Of a stretch of DNA of 64,000 nucleotides, positions 30,205 to 40,368 are shown piece by piece. The DNA lies in contig CABRNK010000007.1 of the NCBI GenBank assembly GCA_902472305.1, positions 1 through 64,000 of the forward strand, read 5' to 3'. How positions within the stretch are numbered: position 1 is the first letter of the stretch; each line of letters begins with the position of its first letter. This DNA comes from Hominenteromicrobium sp900549945. GTDB taxonomy: Bacteria > Bacillota > Clostridia > Oscillospirales > Acutalibacteraceae. The notes below the pieces were generated by a model that was not told the DNA's origin, searched no databases, and was given only the letters and a program-made list of their open reading frames with translations. Position numbers and translations under genes: made by a program.

Positions 30205-30906
30205 ATGCTGTGGGGAATCTTTGAATATATCTCGTCACTGCTGTTCTTTTTTCTGCACGTCACAAGCAGCGGCTCGTTTCCGAAGGCGCTTTCAAAGGCC
30301 GAGGAGACGCGCTGCCTTGAGCAGATGGCCGCCGGCGACCGGGCCGCGCGCCAGAAGCTCATCGAGCACAACCTGCGCCTTGTGGCGCACATCACGAAAA
30401 AATATTTCGCCGATGAAAACGACCGCGACGACCTTGTGTCGATCGGCACGATCGGCCTGATCAAGGCGGTCGACAGCTTTAAGCCCGACCGCGGCATCCG
30501 CCTTTCAAGCTACGCCTCGCGGTGCATTGAAAACGAGATTCTGATGTTTTTCCGCGGGGCGAAAAAGGCGGCGCAGAACATCTCGCTGAACGAGCCGATC
30601 GACACGGATAAGGACGGCAACACGCTGACACTGCTCGACACGATGGCGACCGACGACAACATCCTCGAGGACATCGACCTGCGCATGAAAACGCGCCGGC
30701 TGTACGACGTGCTCGGGCGCGTGCTCTCGCCGCGCGAAAGAGAGATCATCGTGCTGCGCTACGGCCTTTCCGGCCAGCGCCCGCTCGTGCAGCGCGAGGT
30801 GGCGAAAAAGCTGCGCATCTCGCGCAGCTACATCTCCCGCCTCGAGAAAAAGGCGCTCGAAAAGCTGCGCGGGCAGTTCGGCGATACCGATTACTTTTCG
30901 AGGTAG
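30205..30906 (+). CDS. sigK: Sporulation sigma factor SigK
   Basis: This is the late mother-cell sigma factor, at 233 residues. The hydrophobic N-terminal pro-sequence (FEYISSLLFFFLHVT) is followed by SFPKALSKAEE. Region 2 includes LIEHNLRLVAHITKKY, DDLVSIGTIGLIKAVDSF and SSYASRCIENEILMF. Region 4 includes LSPREREIIVLRYGL and ISRSYISRLEKKAL. No interrupting skin element is present. AGGAGGTG precedes the ATG. Its last 16 bases overlap the converging recQ gene. Confidence 0.93.
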   Translation: MLWGIFEYISSLLFFFLHVTSSGSFPKALSKAEETRCLEQMAAGDRAARQKLIEHNLRLVAHITKKYFADENDRDDLVSIGTIGLIKAVDSFKPDRGIRLSSYASRCIENEILMFFRGAKKAAQNISLNEPIDTDKDGNTLTLLDTMATDDNILEDIDLRMKTRRLYDVLGRVLSPREREIIVLRYGLSGQRPLVQREVAKKLRISRSYISRLEKKALEKLRGQFGDTDYFSR

Positions 30907-32729
30907 CGCCGGATTTCCTCGAGAAACACCTGCCCGTAGCGCGCGGCCTTGCGCTCGCCCACGCCCGAAACCTGCAAAAATTCCTGTTCGGTCTGCGGCT
31001 TTTTCGCGCACATGTCGCGCAGGGCGGCGTCTGTAAACACAACGTAGGCGGGCACGCCGGCCGCCGCCGCGAGCGAGCCGCGCAGCTTTTTGAGCAGGGC
31101 GAACAGCGCGGGGTCCGGCGCCTCAAGCCCGGCCTGCGCGGCCTTCGGCCTTTCGGGCGCCACCGGCACGCGCATCTCGAATTTCTGCTCGCCGAGCAGA
31201 ATCCCGCGCGCCGCGGGCGCGAGCCGCAGCGTGGGGTACTGCCCCTCGGTCTGCACCAAAACGCCCTGCACGAGGAGCGCGTCGAGCAGGCGGCGCACCT
31301 CCCAGTCCTTTTTCTCGCGCATCAGGCCGTAGGTAGACTGCTTCTCGAGCCCCGCGCGCAGCACTCTTTCATTCTCGCTGCCGCGCAGGACGTCGGCGAT
31401 CATGGCGCGCCCGAAGCGCTGGCCCGTGCGCGCCACGCAGGAGAGCACCTGCTGCGCCGGCACGGTGGCGTCGATCACCGCGGAGCCGGCGGCGCAGCTC
31501 GAGCAGTTGCCGCAGTATTCCCCGGCCTGCTCGCCGAAGTAGCGCAGGATGAACGCGCGCAGGCAGTCCGCCGTCGTGCAGTAGAACGTCATCTGGCGCA
31601 GGCGGTCGTACTCGCGTTTCTGTACCGTCTCCTGCATCTCGGCGTCGAGCTCCGCGTTCGGCTCGCTGTTTTCGATCAAGAAGCGGTTCGTGCGCACGTC
31701 CTGCGGGCTGTAGAGCAGAATGCAGTCCGCGGGGCTGCCGTCGCGCCCGGCGCGGCCCGCCTCCTGATAGTAGCTCTCGAGGTTCTTCGGCATGTTGTAG
31801 TGGATGACGAACGCGACGTTCGATTTATCGATGCCCATGCCGAACGCGTTCGTCGCCACCATCACGCTCCTGCGGTCAAAGACGAAATCCTCCTGATTCC
31901 GGCGGCGCTCGTCCTCCGAAAGCCCGGCGTGGTAGCGCGTGGCGGCAAAGCCCTTATCGCGCAGGAGCGCCTCGACCTCCTCGACGGCCTTGCGCGTCGC
32001 GCAGTAGACGATGCCGCATTTCTCCCGCCGCTCCTCGAGCAAAGCGAGCAGCGCGAGCTGCTTGCTGTGCGGCGCCTGCACGCCGAAGTAGAGGTTCGGC
32101 CGGTCGAAGCCGGTCGTGACGCGCACGGGCTCCCTGAGCTCGAGCAGCGCGGCCATATCGGCGCGCACCGCCTTTGTCGCCGTGGCTGTGAACGCACCGA
32201 CGACGGGCCGCTCCGAAAGCGACGCCACGAACTCGGCGATACGCAGGTAATCCGGCCTAAAATCCTGCCCCCACTGGGAGACGCAGTGCGCCTCGTCCAC
32301 CGCGACGAGCGAGATTTTGAGCCGCGCGCACACGGCCCGGAAGCCCTCGGTGGAGAGCCGCTCGGGCGCGGCGTAGATGATCTTATACGCGCCGCTCTCC
32401 GCGTTTTGCAGCGCCCGGGCGTACTGCGCGGGCGTCAGCGTGCTGTTGAGGTACGCCGCCCTGACGCCGGCCTGCGTCAGCGCCTCGACCTGATCCTGCA
32501 TCAAAGAGATCAGCGGCGAGATCACAAGCGTGACGCCCGGCAGCAGCAGCGCGGGCACCTGATAGCAGATCGATTTGCCCGCGCCGGTCGGCATCACGCA
32601 GAGCGCGTCGCGCCCTGAAATCAGCGCGTCCACGATCGTCTCCTGCCCGGTGCGAAACGCCGTGTAGCCGAAGTACCGGCGCAGCACCTCGAATTTTTCG
32701 TCCTGCCCTGCCCTGTTTTCCAAATCCAT
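30891..32729 (-). CDS. recQ: ATP-dependent DNA helicase RecQ
   Basis: A 612-residue 3'-to-5' helicase for recombination and repair. Visible are motif 0 (FGYTAFRTGQETIVDAL), motif I (MPTGAGKSICYQVPAL), motif II (VDEAHCVSQWGQDFRPDY), motif III (GAFTATAT), the C-terminal motifs VATNAFGMGIDKSNV and QEAGRAGRDG, a zinc site in the RQC region (CLRAF, CGNCSSC), and an HRDC-like end (FLQVSGVGERKAARYG). ATG 32729 follows GAAAGGAAGGGGCGC. Confidence 0.95.
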   Translation of the reverse strand: MDLENRAGQDEKFEVLRRYFGYTAFRTGQETIVDALISGRDALCVMPTGAGKSICYQVPALLLPGVTLVISPLISLMQDQVEALTQAGVRAAYLNSTLTPAQYARALQNAESGAYKIIYAAPERLSTEGFRAVCARLKISLVAVDEAHCVSQWGQDFRPDYLRIAEFVASLSERPVVGAFTATATKAVRADMAALLELREPVRVTTGFDRPNLYFGVQAPHSKQLALLALLEERREKCGIVYCATRKAVEEVEALLRDKGFAATRYHAGLSEDERRRNQEDFVFDRRSVMVATNAFGMGIDKSNVAFVIHYNMPKNLESYYQEAGRAGRDGSPADCILLYSPQDVRTNRFLIENSEPNAELDAEMQETVQKREYDRLRQMTFYCTTADCLRAFILRYFGEQAGEYCGNCSSCAAGSAVIDATVPAQQVLSCVARTGQRFGRAMIADVLRGSENERVLRAGLEKQSTYGLMREKKDWEVRRLLDALLVQGVLVQTEGQYPTLRLAPAARGILLGEQKFEMRVPVAPERPKAAQAGLEAPDPALFALLKKLRGSLAAAAGVPAYVVFTDAALRDMCAKKPQTEQEFLQVSGVGERKAARYGQVFLEEIRRYLEK

Positions 32730-32867
32730 GCGCCCCTTCCTTTCTTCCCCGCCCCAAGCGCGGGCGGCTGCCGCCCGAAAAAATACCCGCACAGGCTCCG
32801 GCCCGGGCGGGTGTTTGTATAGTGATTTATTTTCACAGACGGCCGCTCCGGAGCGCGCCGCCCTGTT

Positions 32868-34205
32868 TTATCCGATGTGCAGCACCGCGCAGGCGATCTG
32901 GAAGTAGATCAGCAGCGACAGCGCATCGACGATGGTTGTGATGAACGGGCTCGCCATGACCGCCGGGTCGAACCCGATGCGCTTCGCCGCGAGCGGCAGC
33001 ACGCAGCCGACGAACTTTGCGACGAGCACGGTGAGCACGAGCGTGGAGCACACCACGACGGCGACGCCGGTCTCCACGCGGTCGATGAAGAGCAGCTTCA
33101 CAAAATTCGCCGCCGCGAGCGTCACGCCGCAGAGCACGGCCACGCGCACCTCTTTCCAGATGATGCGCCACACGTCGCGGTACTCGATTTCCCCGAGCGA
33201 GAGACCGCGCACGACCGAGACCGAGGCCTGACTGCCGGCGTTTCCGCCGGTATCCATCAGCATCGGGATGAAGCCCGTGAGCACCACCGAGGCGGCGAGC
33301 GCATCCTCAAACGAATTGATGATGCTGCCCGTGAACGTGGCGGAGATCATCAGAAGCAGAAGCCACGGGATGCGCTTTTTCCATGTCGCGATAACGCCGG
33401 TGCGCATGTAGGGGCGGTCCGTCGGCGTGATGGCGGCCATGACCTCGATGTCCTCGGTCGCCTCGTCCTGCAAAACGTCGATCGCGTCGTCGACCGTGAC
33501 GATGCCGACGAGGCGCTTTTCGTTGTCGACGACCGGCACGGCGAGGAAATCGTACTTGCCGAACAGCGCGGCGACCTCCTCCTTATCGGTCCGCGTGGAG
33601 ACGTAGATGACATTCGTCTCCATGATGTTGCGCAGCACCTCGGTTTTCGGCGCGAGGAGCAGGTCCTTGACCGTCACGATACCCTTTAACATGCGGTGGC
33701 CGTCCGTGACGTAACAGGTGTAGATCGTCTCCGTCTCCACGCCGATGCGGCGGATGCGGTCGAACGCCTCCTCCACCGTCATGCTGCGCTTCAGGTCCAC
33801 GTACTCCATCGTCATAATGGAGCCGGCGCTGTCCTTCGGGTAATTCAAAATCTGGTTGATGGAGCGGCGCGTCTCGTCGTCGGTGTGGCGCAGGATGCGC
33901 TTGACGAGGCTGGCCGGCATCTCCTCGATGATATCGACGACATCGTCGACATACAGCTCGTTGACGACGTCGTGCAGCTCCTTCTCGCTGAACGCCTCAA
34001 CGAGCACGCTCTGCTCGTCGGAATCCATGTACGAGAAGGCCTCCGCCGCAAGCTCTTTCGGGAGCAGGCGGAACACGAGCGCCATTTTTTCGCGCGGCAG
34101 ATCCTCGAAGAGCTCCGCCACGTCGGCGGGGTTCATCTCCTTGAGGAGCGCGCCCAGCGCCGGAAATTCCTTTTGTTCCAACAGTTCTAAGATTTTTTCA
34201 AGCAT
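32868..34205 (-). CDS. mgtE: Magnesium channel/transporter MgtE
   Basis: A 445-residue Mg2+ channel. The N domain (residues 1-130) contains HDVVNELYVDDVVDIIEEMP. Two CBS domains follow (YPKDSAGSIMTMEYVDL and the rest to about 250), then five membrane helices with PMLMDTGGNAGSQASVSVVRGL and FDPAVMASPFITTIVDALS. The cytosolic part senses Mg2+ and gates the pore. The long leader upstream carries a terminator/antiterminator pair. Confidence 0.95.
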   Translation of the reverse strand: MLEKILELLEQKEFPALGALLKEMNPADVAELFEDLPREKMALVFRLLPKELAAEAFSYMDSDEQSVLVEAFSEKELHDVVNELYVDDVVDIIEEMPASLVKRILRHTDDETRRSINQILNYPKDSAGSIMTMEYVDLKRSMTVEEAFDRIRRIGVETETIYTCYVTDGHRMLKGIVTVKDLLLAPKTEVLRNIMETNVIYVSTRTDKEEVAALFGKYDFLAVPVVDNEKRLVGIVTVDDAIDVLQDEATEDIEVMAAITPTDRPYMRTGVIATWKKRIPWLLLLMISATFTGSIINSFEDALAASVVLTGFIPMLMDTGGNAGSQASVSVVRGLSLGEIEYRDVWRIIWKEVRVAVLCGVTLAAANFVKLLFIDRVETGVAVVVCSTLVLTVLVAKFVGCVLPLAAKRIGFDPAVMASPFITTIVDALSLLIYFQIACAVLHIG

Positions 34206-34370
34206 GATTCGTCCGTCCTTTCTCTGCATTTTTGCAAAAATCGGCAAGCCGAACGATGCGGTTTGGAACCAGCCGCGGGGCGGCCGTCAAGCGGGCGCAG
34301 CGAGGCCCCGAACGCGCGCCGTGCGCGCCGGTGGCTCAGCCGCAGAGGGCCTGCGCCCATTTACCGGCCG

Positions 34371-34550
34371 TATAAAAACAGGTGAAGAAAATTCGCCTGT
34401 TTCTGCTTTGAGGGCGGCTGCATCCGTTCTCGTGGAACCGCACCGCCGCTACTGCCAGCGTCCATTTTCTTCACTCCTTTGCTTTGTTTTGCCGCGCCGC
34501 TTCCGGGCGCTGTCCTTTATAAAGTTACCCTTTTTTCGTCCCGTTGTCAA
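34371..34550 (-). promoter_or_regulatory. mgtE promoter and attenuator leader
   Basis: Leftward: -35 TTGACA (34545-34550), 17 bases, -10 TAACTT (34522-34527). In the leader, GTGAAGAAAAT (34463-34473) can pair perfectly with ATTTTCTTCAC (34382-34392). The latter is also part of a terminator, AAACAGGCGA...TCACCTGTTTTTAT (34371-34403). A hairpin with GGCGG/CCGCC lies between. The two folds exclude each other, as in riboswitches. I do not find the M-box consensus. Confidence 0.65.
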
Positions 34551-34879
34551 CCCCGGAGGCAAAGACTTTTTCCGGATTTTACATTCCGACGAAAATCTTA
34601 CACATTTCGCCGCGGATTTGCCGTTTGACGCAGACCCGCGCCGGTGCGAAAGCGCCCCATTTCACGCCTTCTGCCGCATAGCCCCGCGCCGCGCAGGGGC
34701 AAAACCCTCGGCGAAATACAGGCCGCGTACAGGGGAACAAGGCCGTGAAGCGATCCCTCGGCAGGCCGGAAACCGCTGCCGGCCCGCGCGCGGGGAACAG
34801 GGCCGCACACCCGCGCACGCAGACAGAACAGCCTGCGGCCGACGCTCTGTGCCGCGGACAAGGCCGTGCACACGCAAAG
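34551..34879. other. Intergenic region between mgtE and uxuA
   Basis: No gene is convincing here. The only pattern I see is a short motif, GGGGAACARGGCCG or close variants, repeated around 34732, 34792 and 34853. Confidence 0.4.
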
Positions 34880-34916
34880 CGGACCGCGCCGCAAAGCCGC
34901 GGGCGCGGTCCGTTCA
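34880..34916 (-). terminator. Terminator of uxuA
   Basis: CGGACCGCGCC and GGGCGCGGTCCG arms form a stem of about 11 bp. Confidence 0.75.
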
Positions 34917-34930
34917 CGCCTATTTCGGTT

Positions 34931-35992
<1,062 letters not shown>

Positions 35993-36186
35993 GATCGGTT
36001 CGTCCTCCCAAAACGTGATTCTTTGCCTTTTTTCTATCGTAGCATACCGCCCGGGAAAACGCAAGGCCGCCCTCGTTTTCCGGCAGGATTTGCAAACGGA
36101 CGGGCACGAATCGCCATGCGCGGGCGCCGTCTGCACCAAAAAACGGCCGCCCGATAAAAATTATTTGTAAACATTCGGAAAAGGGC

Positions 36187-36214
36187 TTGCAATTTTGCTT
36201 CAATTCGTTATAAT
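36187..36214 (+). promoter_or_regulatory. Promoter of the Gfo/Idh gene
   Basis: TTGCAA (36187-36192), 16-base spacer, TATAAT (36209-36214). Confidence 0.8.
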
Positions 36215-36275
36215 GGTGTCAGATTGGCGGTTTATCGAACCGCGTGCGTTTATTTCAGAGAGGAGTATCAACATT

Positions 36276-37325
36276 ATGTCCAAGGTTGTAAGAGTTGCCG
36301 TCATCGGCTACGGCGGTATGGGCGGCTGGCACACGAAGCGTTTGCAGGAGATCCCCGGCGTGGTGGAGCTCGCCGGCGTATACGACATTCTGCCCGAGCG
36401 CAATGCCGCGGCTGAGGAAAACGGCATCAAGGCGTATCCCTCGCTCAAGGCGCTGCTCGCCGACGACACGATCGACGCCGTGACCGTCGCTATCCCGAAC
36501 GACCAGCACAAGCCCGTCTGCATTCAGGCGATGGAGGCCGGCAAGCTCGTCATCAGCGAAAAGCCCGTCACGCTCTGCACGGCGGACCTCGAGGAGATGA
36601 TCGCGGCGGCGAACCGCTGCGGCGTCTGCTTCACGGTGCACCAGAACCGCCGCTGGGACGAGGATTTCCGCATTGCGAAGGCGATTTACGAATCCGACAA
36701 AATGGGCCGTATTTTCAGCATCGAGTCCCGCGTGCACGGCTCGCGCGGCATCCCGGGCGACTGGCGCAACACGAAGGCGCAGGGCGGCGGCATGGTGCTC
36801 GACTGGGGCGTGCACCTGCTCGACCAGATGAATATGATGATGGGCAAGATGCCGGTTTCCGTTTACGCGACGCTCTCGAACGTCACGAACGAGGAGGTCG
36901 ACGACGGCTTCACCGCGATCTTCATGTACGACAACGGCGTGAAATTCACCGTTGAGGTCGGCACGAGCAACTTCATCGACCTGCCCCGCTGGTATATCCT
37001 CGGCCTGAACGGCAGCGCCGTCATCGAGGACTGGGACATCAACGGCAAGATCATCGTCGCGACGAGCGACGAAAAGCACGACGCGGTGCCGATCGTCACG
37101 GCGGCCGGCCTCACAAAGACGATGGCCCCCCGCACGCCGGAGACGATCAAGGAATACCCGCTCGAGCGCATCGATTCCGACATCCACGACTACTACCGCA
37201 ACATTGCTGCCGTCGTGAACGGCGAGGCCGAGGCGATCGTCACGCACGACCAGCAGCGCGAGCTGATGCGCCTGATGGAGGCCATCTTCGAGAGCGCCGA
37301 GAAGAATCAGGTCGTCTATTTCTAA
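36276..37325 (+). CDS. Gfo/Idh/MocA-family sugar oxidoreductase
   Basis: An NAD(P)-dependent dehydrogenase of 349 residues. The Rossmann motif is AVIGYGGMGGWH at residues 8-19. EKPVTL near residue 95 contains the conserved Lys, and DWGVHLLDQM near residue 180 contains the conserved Asp/His pair of the active site. The substrate is unknown. Divergent orientation from uxuA suggests a sugar acid or related compound. AGAGAGGAG lies upstream of the ATG. Confidence 0.88.
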   Translation: MSKVVRVAVIGYGGMGGWHTKRLQEIPGVVELAGVYDILPERNAAAEENGIKAYPSLKALLADDTIDAVTVAIPNDQHKPVCIQAMEAGKLVISEKPVTLCTADLEEMIAAANRCGVCFTVHQNRRWDEDFRIAKAIYESDKMGRIFSIESRVHGSRGIPGDWRNTKAQGGGMVLDWGVHLLDQMNMMMGKMPVSVYATLSNVTNEEVDDGFTAIFMYDNGVKFTVEVGTSNFIDLPRWYILGLNGSAVIEDWDINGKIIVATSDEKHDAVPIVTAAGLTKTMAPRTPETIKEYPLERIDSDIHDYYRNIAAVVNGEAEAIVTHDQQRELMRLMEAIFESAEKNQVVYF

Positions 37326-37332
37326 GTGCAGC

Positions 37333-37378
37333 GCAAAAGGGCAGGCATCCCGTGAACCGGGGCGCCCGCCCTTTTTTG
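37333..37378 (+). terminator. Terminator after the Gfo/Idh gene
   Basis: AAAGGGC...GCCCTTT arms with an interrupted GC-rich stem, then TTTTTT. Confidence 0.8.
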
Positions 37379-37385
37379 CGTCCGC

Positions 37386-38390
37386 CTATCGCTCGCCGCC
37401 AAGGGCGCTTCTCGCCCAGCCGGCGTCCTTCAAAAGCGCGCGCCCCACGCCGATCAGGTCGGCGCAGCCGCGCTCGAGCAGCGCCTCGGCCTCATCCGCC
37501 GCGATTACGCCGCCGGTGAGCAGCACCGGCACCGAGACGCGCTGCCGGACCGCCTCAGCCGCCGCGCCGAAATACCCCGGCGCGCGGCTTTGCGGGTTCC
37601 TGTAGCCGCACAGGCCGCCCGAAATATCGAGCAGGTCCGCGCCCGCGGCTTCCAGCAGCGCCGCCGCCTCTGCGGCGTCTGCCTCCGTGCTGCCGCCCGC
37701 CATGTAGTCGCACGCGCCGAAGCGCACCGCGACCGGGTATTCCGCGCCGACCGCCGCGCGCACCGCGCACAGGATCTCGCAGTGCAGCCGGGTGCGGCCC
37801 TCCAGCGTGCCGCCCGCATAGCGGTCTGCCCGGCGGTTTGTGAGCGGCGAGAAGAACTGGTTGAGCAGGTAGCCGTGCGCCGAATGAAGCTCCACGCCGT
37901 CGTACCCCGCCGCCTTGGCGCGCCGGGCCGCGGCGGCAAAATCGCGGATCACCTTTTCGATGTCCGCCTCGGCCATCGCGTCCGGCGCGGGGCCCTCCCC
38001 GCTGTCCCGCGGCAGCCGGACGCCGCTCGGGCTCAGCGCGCGCAGCCCCGGGTAGCCGGGCTGTGCCGCGCCGCCCGCATGGCTGATCTGCGCCATCGCC
38101 TTCGAGCCGTGCGCGTGGATCGTATCCGTCAGCCGCCTAAGGCCGGGGACGTCCGCATCCGACGCGATCGAGAGCTGCCCCGCGTGCGCGCGGCCCTCGG
38201 GGCTTATGAAGCAGTGCTCGGTCACGATCAGGCCGATGCAGCCGCCCGCCGCGCGCTCGGCGTAGTACGCGCACAGATCGCCGGTGACCGCCCCGCCCTG
38301 CGCCGCCTTGCTCGTCGCCATCGGGGGCATGACAAGCCGGTTTTTGAGCGCCAGCCCGTTGATCGTGATCGGTGAATTTAAGATAGACAT
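37386..38390 (-). CDS. NADH:flavin oxidoreductase, Old Yellow Enzyme family
   Basis: A 334-residue FMN enzyme consisting of the TIM barrel only. Typical phrases are LKNRLVMPPMAT at residues 15-26, IVTEHCFISPEGR, QISHAGG near 103, VELHSAHGYLLNQFFSP near 170, and DLIGVGRALL near the end. It probably reduces an activated C=C bond; the substrate is unknown. It lacks the C-terminal domain of 2,4-dienoyl-CoA reductase. Confidence 0.9.
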   Translation of the reverse strand: MSILNSPITINGLALKNRLVMPPMATSKAAQGGAVTGDLCAYYAERAAGGCIGLIVTEHCFISPEGRAHAGQLSIASDADVPGLRRLTDTIHAHGSKAMAQISHAGGAAQPGYPGLRALSPSGVRLPRDSGEGPAPDAMAEADIEKVIRDFAAAARRAKAAGYDGVELHSAHGYLLNQFFSPLTNRRADRYAGGTLEGRTRLHCEILCAVRAAVGAEYPVAVRFGACDYMAGGSTEADAAEAAALLEAAGADLLDISGGLCGYRNPQSRAPGYFGAAAEAVRQRVSVPVLLTGGVIAADEAEALLERGCADLIGVGRALLKDAGWARSALGGER

Positions 38391-38425
38391 AAAACACGCC
38401 TCCGTTCTTTTTTCTGGACGAATCT

Positions 38426-38454
38426 ATCGTAGCATGGTATAATCGAATTGGCAA
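38426..38454 (-). promoter_or_regulatory. Promoter of the flavin oxidoreductase gene
   Basis: Leftward TTGCCA (38449-38454), 17-base spacer, TACGAT (38426-38431). Confidence 0.65.
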
Positions 38455-38579
38455 GAACGTACTTTCCGGGAAGATACTACCCAAAAGGAGAGCGCCGCCG
38501 CGGCCCGTTTCCGGTCGGCCCGGGCCAGCCGCACGCGCGCCGAAAATCACGCCCGGCACACTTTGAAATGAAAAAGGAA

Positions 38580-38671
38580 TCGTGTGAAAAATACTTTTTC
38601 ACACACTGTTTGTGCCTTTGCCGCGGCGAGCAAAGCGGCAAAGGCACAAAAAATAAGGAATGGTGATTTCT
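38580..38671 (+). repeat. Duplicated promoter-proximal element, copy 2
   Basis: Homologue of 28799-28905. Here both palindromes are intact: GTGTGAAAAATACTTTTTCACAC (38582-38604) and the perfect 16-bp pair TTTGTGCCTTTGCCGC/GCGGCAAAGGCACAAA (38609-38650). It runs into the same AATAAGGAATGGTGATTTC before the start codon. Confidence 0.8.
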
Positions 38672-39013
38672 ATGGAACAGGATATTTGCAGGGAGGTCAA
38701 CGTCCTCCCCTTTGCCTATGCCATCTCGCTGGTCGAGGGCAAGTGGAAAATGCACGTCTTATTCTGGCTGTGGAAAAAGGAGGTGCTCCGCTACAGCGAA
38801 CTGAAGCGTGCGCTCGGCGCCGTGACGCACAAGATGCTGAGCAGCCAGCTCAAGGAGCTGGAGCGGGACGGCATCATCCTGCGCACAGAATACCCGCAGG
38901 TGCCGCCGAAGGTGGAATACAGCCTTTCGGAGACCGGAAAAACCCTGATGCCCATTCTCGCCGCCTTCTGCCAGTGGGGCCACGCGCACATGCCGGCGGA
39001 CTGGACGCCGTAG
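38672..39013 (+). CDS. HxlR-family winged-helix regulator
   Basis: A 113-residue regulator. The family core is LVEGKWKMHVLFWLWKKEVLRYSELKRAL, followed by VTHKMLSSQLKELERDGIILR and the wing YPQVPPKVEYSLSETGKTL. HxlR proteins often sense thiols, aldehydes or quinones. The divergent neighbour is the Old Yellow Enzyme relative, a plausible target. ATG 38660 is an alternative start. Confidence 0.88.
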   Translation: MEQDICREVNVLPFAYAISLVEGKWKMHVLFWLWKKEVLRYSELKRALGAVTHKMLSSQLKELERDGIILRTEYPQVPPKVEYSLSETGKTLMPILAAFCQWGHAHMPADWTP

Positions 39014-39028
39014 CGGGGTGGCAAAAAC

Positions 39029-39076
39029 AGAAAAGCGCCGGACGTATCTTGCGTATACGTCCGGCGCTTCGCTTTT
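39029..39076. terminator. Bidirectional terminator
   Basis: AAGCGCCGGACGTAT and ATACGTCCGGCGCTT form a 15-bp stem flanked by A and T runs. Confidence 0.9.
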
Positions 39077-39716
39077 ATTCAAATACAAATTCTTCCTCGC
39101 TGAGGCGCTCCGGCATATTGCGGACGCTGTCGCCCGCGCCGACCGCGCGCAGCACGCGGCACGGGTTGCCGACCGCGATGCTGTTCGCCGGGATGTCCTT
39201 CGTCACGACGCTGCCCGCGCCGATCACGCAGTTGTCGCCGATCGTCACGCCCGGGCAGACGACGACGTTCGCGCCGAACCAGCAGTCATTGCCGATCACA
39301 ACCGGCTCGGCGTAACAGGCGTGCAGCTCCCGGCCGTCCTTTGTTTTCAGGGCGCGGCGCTCGTCCGGCAGCAGCGGGTGCTGCGGCGTCACGATCGTCA
39401 CATTCGGCCCGAAGTTGCAGTTTTCGCCGATCGTGACCGGCGCGTCGTCCTGAATCGTCAGATTGAAGTTGCCGAAAAAGTGCGCCCCGATGCGCGTGTG
39501 CACGCCGTAGTGGATCTGGATCGGCCCCTGAATGCGCGAGCCCTCGCCGAATTCGCTGAAGATCTGCGGCAGGATCTCCGCGCGCTTCTCGTATTCGTCC
39601 TCAAACGTGCGGTTGTACTCCGTGCACAGGTTGTGGCAGCGCAGCTTGATCGCCACGAGGTCCGGGTGCCCGGGGCTGAAGAGCTTGCCCGCAAATATTT
39701 TTTCTTCTTCTCTCAT
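39075..39716 (-). CDS. Maltose/galactoside O-acetyltransferase
   Basis: A 213-residue hexapeptide acetyltransferase of the Maa/LacA type. The N-terminal helix region has EEEKIFAGKLFSPGHPDLV. The left-handed beta helix includes NFNLTIQDDAPVTIGENCNFG and VVIGNDCWFGANVVVCPGVTIG; the catalytic His is in VTPQHP. It acetylates sugars in the cytoplasm. AGAGAGGACGATGCAAG precedes the ATG. Confidence 0.9.
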   Translation of the reverse strand: MREEEKIFAGKLFSPGHPDLVAIKLRCHNLCTEYNRTFEDEYEKRAEILPQIFSEFGEGSRIQGPIQIHYGVHTRIGAHFFGNFNLTIQDDAPVTIGENCNFGPNVTIVTPQHPLLPDERRALKTKDGRELHACYAEPVVIGNDCWFGANVVVCPGVTIGDNCVIGAGSVVTKDIPANSIAVGNPCRVLRAVGAGDSVRNMPERLSEEEFVFE

Positions 39717-39759
39717 CTTGCATCGTCCTCTCTAAGTTTTAAATGCGCCGCAAAAGCGG

Positions 39760-40344
39760 TCAAAGATTTTCTTCGATAAAATGCACCGGGTACATCTCCC
39801 AGTATTTCCGGTACACCGCGCCGCCGCCGTCAAAATTCAGCTGGTACAGGCGGAAGCGGACCGGGAAATTCTTCGGCATCCACTGCTCCTCATACGTGTA
39901 GCAGTAGCGCATGCCGAGCCGCCGCATCACCGCGCCGCTGCGCGGATTGTTTACGTCGTGCGTCGCCGTGACGTAGGGCAGGCCGTCCTTTTTCACCTGC
40001 GCGATGACCGCCGCGCCGGCCTCCGTGATGATCCCTTGACGCCAGAAATCCCTGTGCAGGCCGTAGCCGAAGTCGTGGCTTTCCCCCGCATCGACGTGGA
40101 CGTAACCGACCGGCACGCCGTTCGCCTTGAGGCAGACTGCGTAGGCATAGCCCTGCGGCCGCGCGTATACGGCCGCGTACCGCGCTTCGAAAAAAGCGCG
40201 CGCCTCCTCCATGCTTTTCAGCGGAAACCACGGCAGAAAACGGTTGACCTCCTCGTCGCTGTAAATCGCATGCAGCGCTTCGAGATCGTCCTCCGTGAAT
40301 TTGCGCAGGATCAGCCGCTCGGTTTCAAGCCGCGGTGTATTCAT
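39760..40344 (-). CDS. GNAT-family N-acetyltransferase
   Basis: A 194-residue protein of the RimJ/RimL type. It starts with PRLETERLILRKFTEDDLEAL, has the acetyl-CoA site HRDFWRQGIITEAGAAVI near residue 97, and NPRSGAVMRRLGMRY near 133. The substrate cannot be told from sequence. AAAAGGAATGAGAGA precedes the ATG. Confidence 0.88.
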   Translation of the reverse strand: MNTPRLETERLILRKFTEDDLEALHAIYSDEEVNRFLPWFPLKSMEEARAFFEARYAAVYARPQGYAYAVCLKANGVPVGYVHVDAGESHDFGYGLHRDFWRQGIITEAGAAVIAQVKKDGLPYVTATHDVNNPRSGAVMRRLGMRYCYTYEEQWMPKNFPVRFRLYQLNFDGGGAVYRKYWEMYPVHFIEENL

Positions 40345-40368
40345 TCTCTCATTCCTTTTCTGACTGGA

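Noticed and set aside
34205..34550. M-box riboswitch before mgtE
   Set aside because: I could not find its core sequences; only a general attenuator is supported.
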